Assembly: GCF_000720175.1 (NCBI RefSeq)
Contig: NZ_JOIX01000107.1
Location: 1-23,464 of the forward strand
Reading direction: 5' to 3'
DNA from: Streptomyces sp. NRRL S-337
Lineage (GTDB): Bacteria > Actinomycetota > Actinomycetes > Streptomycetales > Streptomycetaceae
Length of the DNA: 23,464 bases
Shown here: positions 23,353 to 23,464 of the stretch, piece by piece
How the letters are laid out: each line of letters opens with the position of its first letter
Numbering within the stretch: position 1 is the stretch's first letter
The notes under the pieces: generated by a model
The model's database searches: none
Told to the model about the DNA's origin: nothing
What the model saw: the letters and a program-made list of their open reading frames with translations, nothing else
Made by a program: the position numbers and the translations under genes

Positions 23353-23464
23353 GAGGGCGACGGGGCGGGACGGGGGACCGGGGCAGCGAAGGGGCGGGGG
23401 CGGCGGGCGAGAGCTGGGGAGGCCGGGGCTTCCCCCGCCCCCTCCCCCTCTCCCCCTTCGGGGG
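23353..23464. other. Intergenic end of window, strand-asymmetric purine/pyrimidine tract
   Basis: About 110 bases after the last gene with no coding support. Purine-rich (gggg-rich) sequence gives way to an almost pure pyrimidine run at about 23430-23458. A short hairpin, gggga (23416-23420) with tcccc (23431-23435) and a partly paired interior, sits at the switch and could be a weak terminator. Confidence 0.4.

Overview
This is a high-GC actinobacterial chromosome segment, almost certainly Streptomyces. The signs are G/C-biased third codon positions, GTG and TTG starts, a streptomycete-type 5S rRNA, a complete desferrioxamine (desABCD) operon, and DtxR/DmdR-type iron boxes. No locus tags or database hits were available, so all family names come from reading the translations.

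Layout, left to right. (1) 1-367: the 3' end of a 23S rRNA gene, a 5S rRNA gene and a strong terminator, which together close an rrn operon. (2) 438-1974: a protein with an Arg/Asp/Gly-rich repeat domain and a TPR-like helical domain, split by a frameshift that is fully explained by a perfect 82-bp tandem duplication. (3) 2052-7321 (minus): desA-desB-desC-desD, overlapping or tightly packed, behind an iron box. (4) 7478-8740 (minus): a DUF1015 protein; then 8834-9859 (plus): a HAD-IIA phosphatase. (5) 9917-15073: an iron-siderophore import locus. A lipoprotein binding protein and a siderophore-interacting flavoprotein lie on the minus strand, divergent from two FecCD permeases and an ATPase on the plus strand, with a second iron box between the two arms. 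(6) 15057-15404 (minus): a small SCP2-like protein. (7) 15481-17586 (plus): a small conserved protein, a TlyA rRNA methyltransferase and NAD kinase, in a translationally coupled run. (8) 17594-20441 (minus): an FtsX-type permease and a secreted S41 peptidase. (9) 20704-22443: recN. (10) 22549-23352: a MraY/WecA-like membrane protein. The last ~110 bases hold no gene.

How it fits together: the two iron boxes should put siderophore synthesis (des) and uptake of a ferric siderophore (binding protein, permeases, ATPase, cytoplasmic reductase) under one iron-responsive repressor, which makes the left half a make-and-import iron module. The housekeeping frame TPR protein - HAD phosphatase - small protein - tlyA - NAD kinase - recN resembles, from memory, the order Rv1691-Rv1696 of Mycobacterium tuberculosis. 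The des operon, the import locus and the FtsX/S41 pair look like blocks inserted into that ancestral frame.

The most notable observations are the exact 82-bp tandem duplication that breaks (or phase-switches) the repeat/TPR gene, a run of five likely leaderless starts with a TANNNT box 6-8 bases before the start codon (one lying inside an iron box), and the orphan FtsX permease/S41 peptidase pair sitting between NAD kinase and recN.
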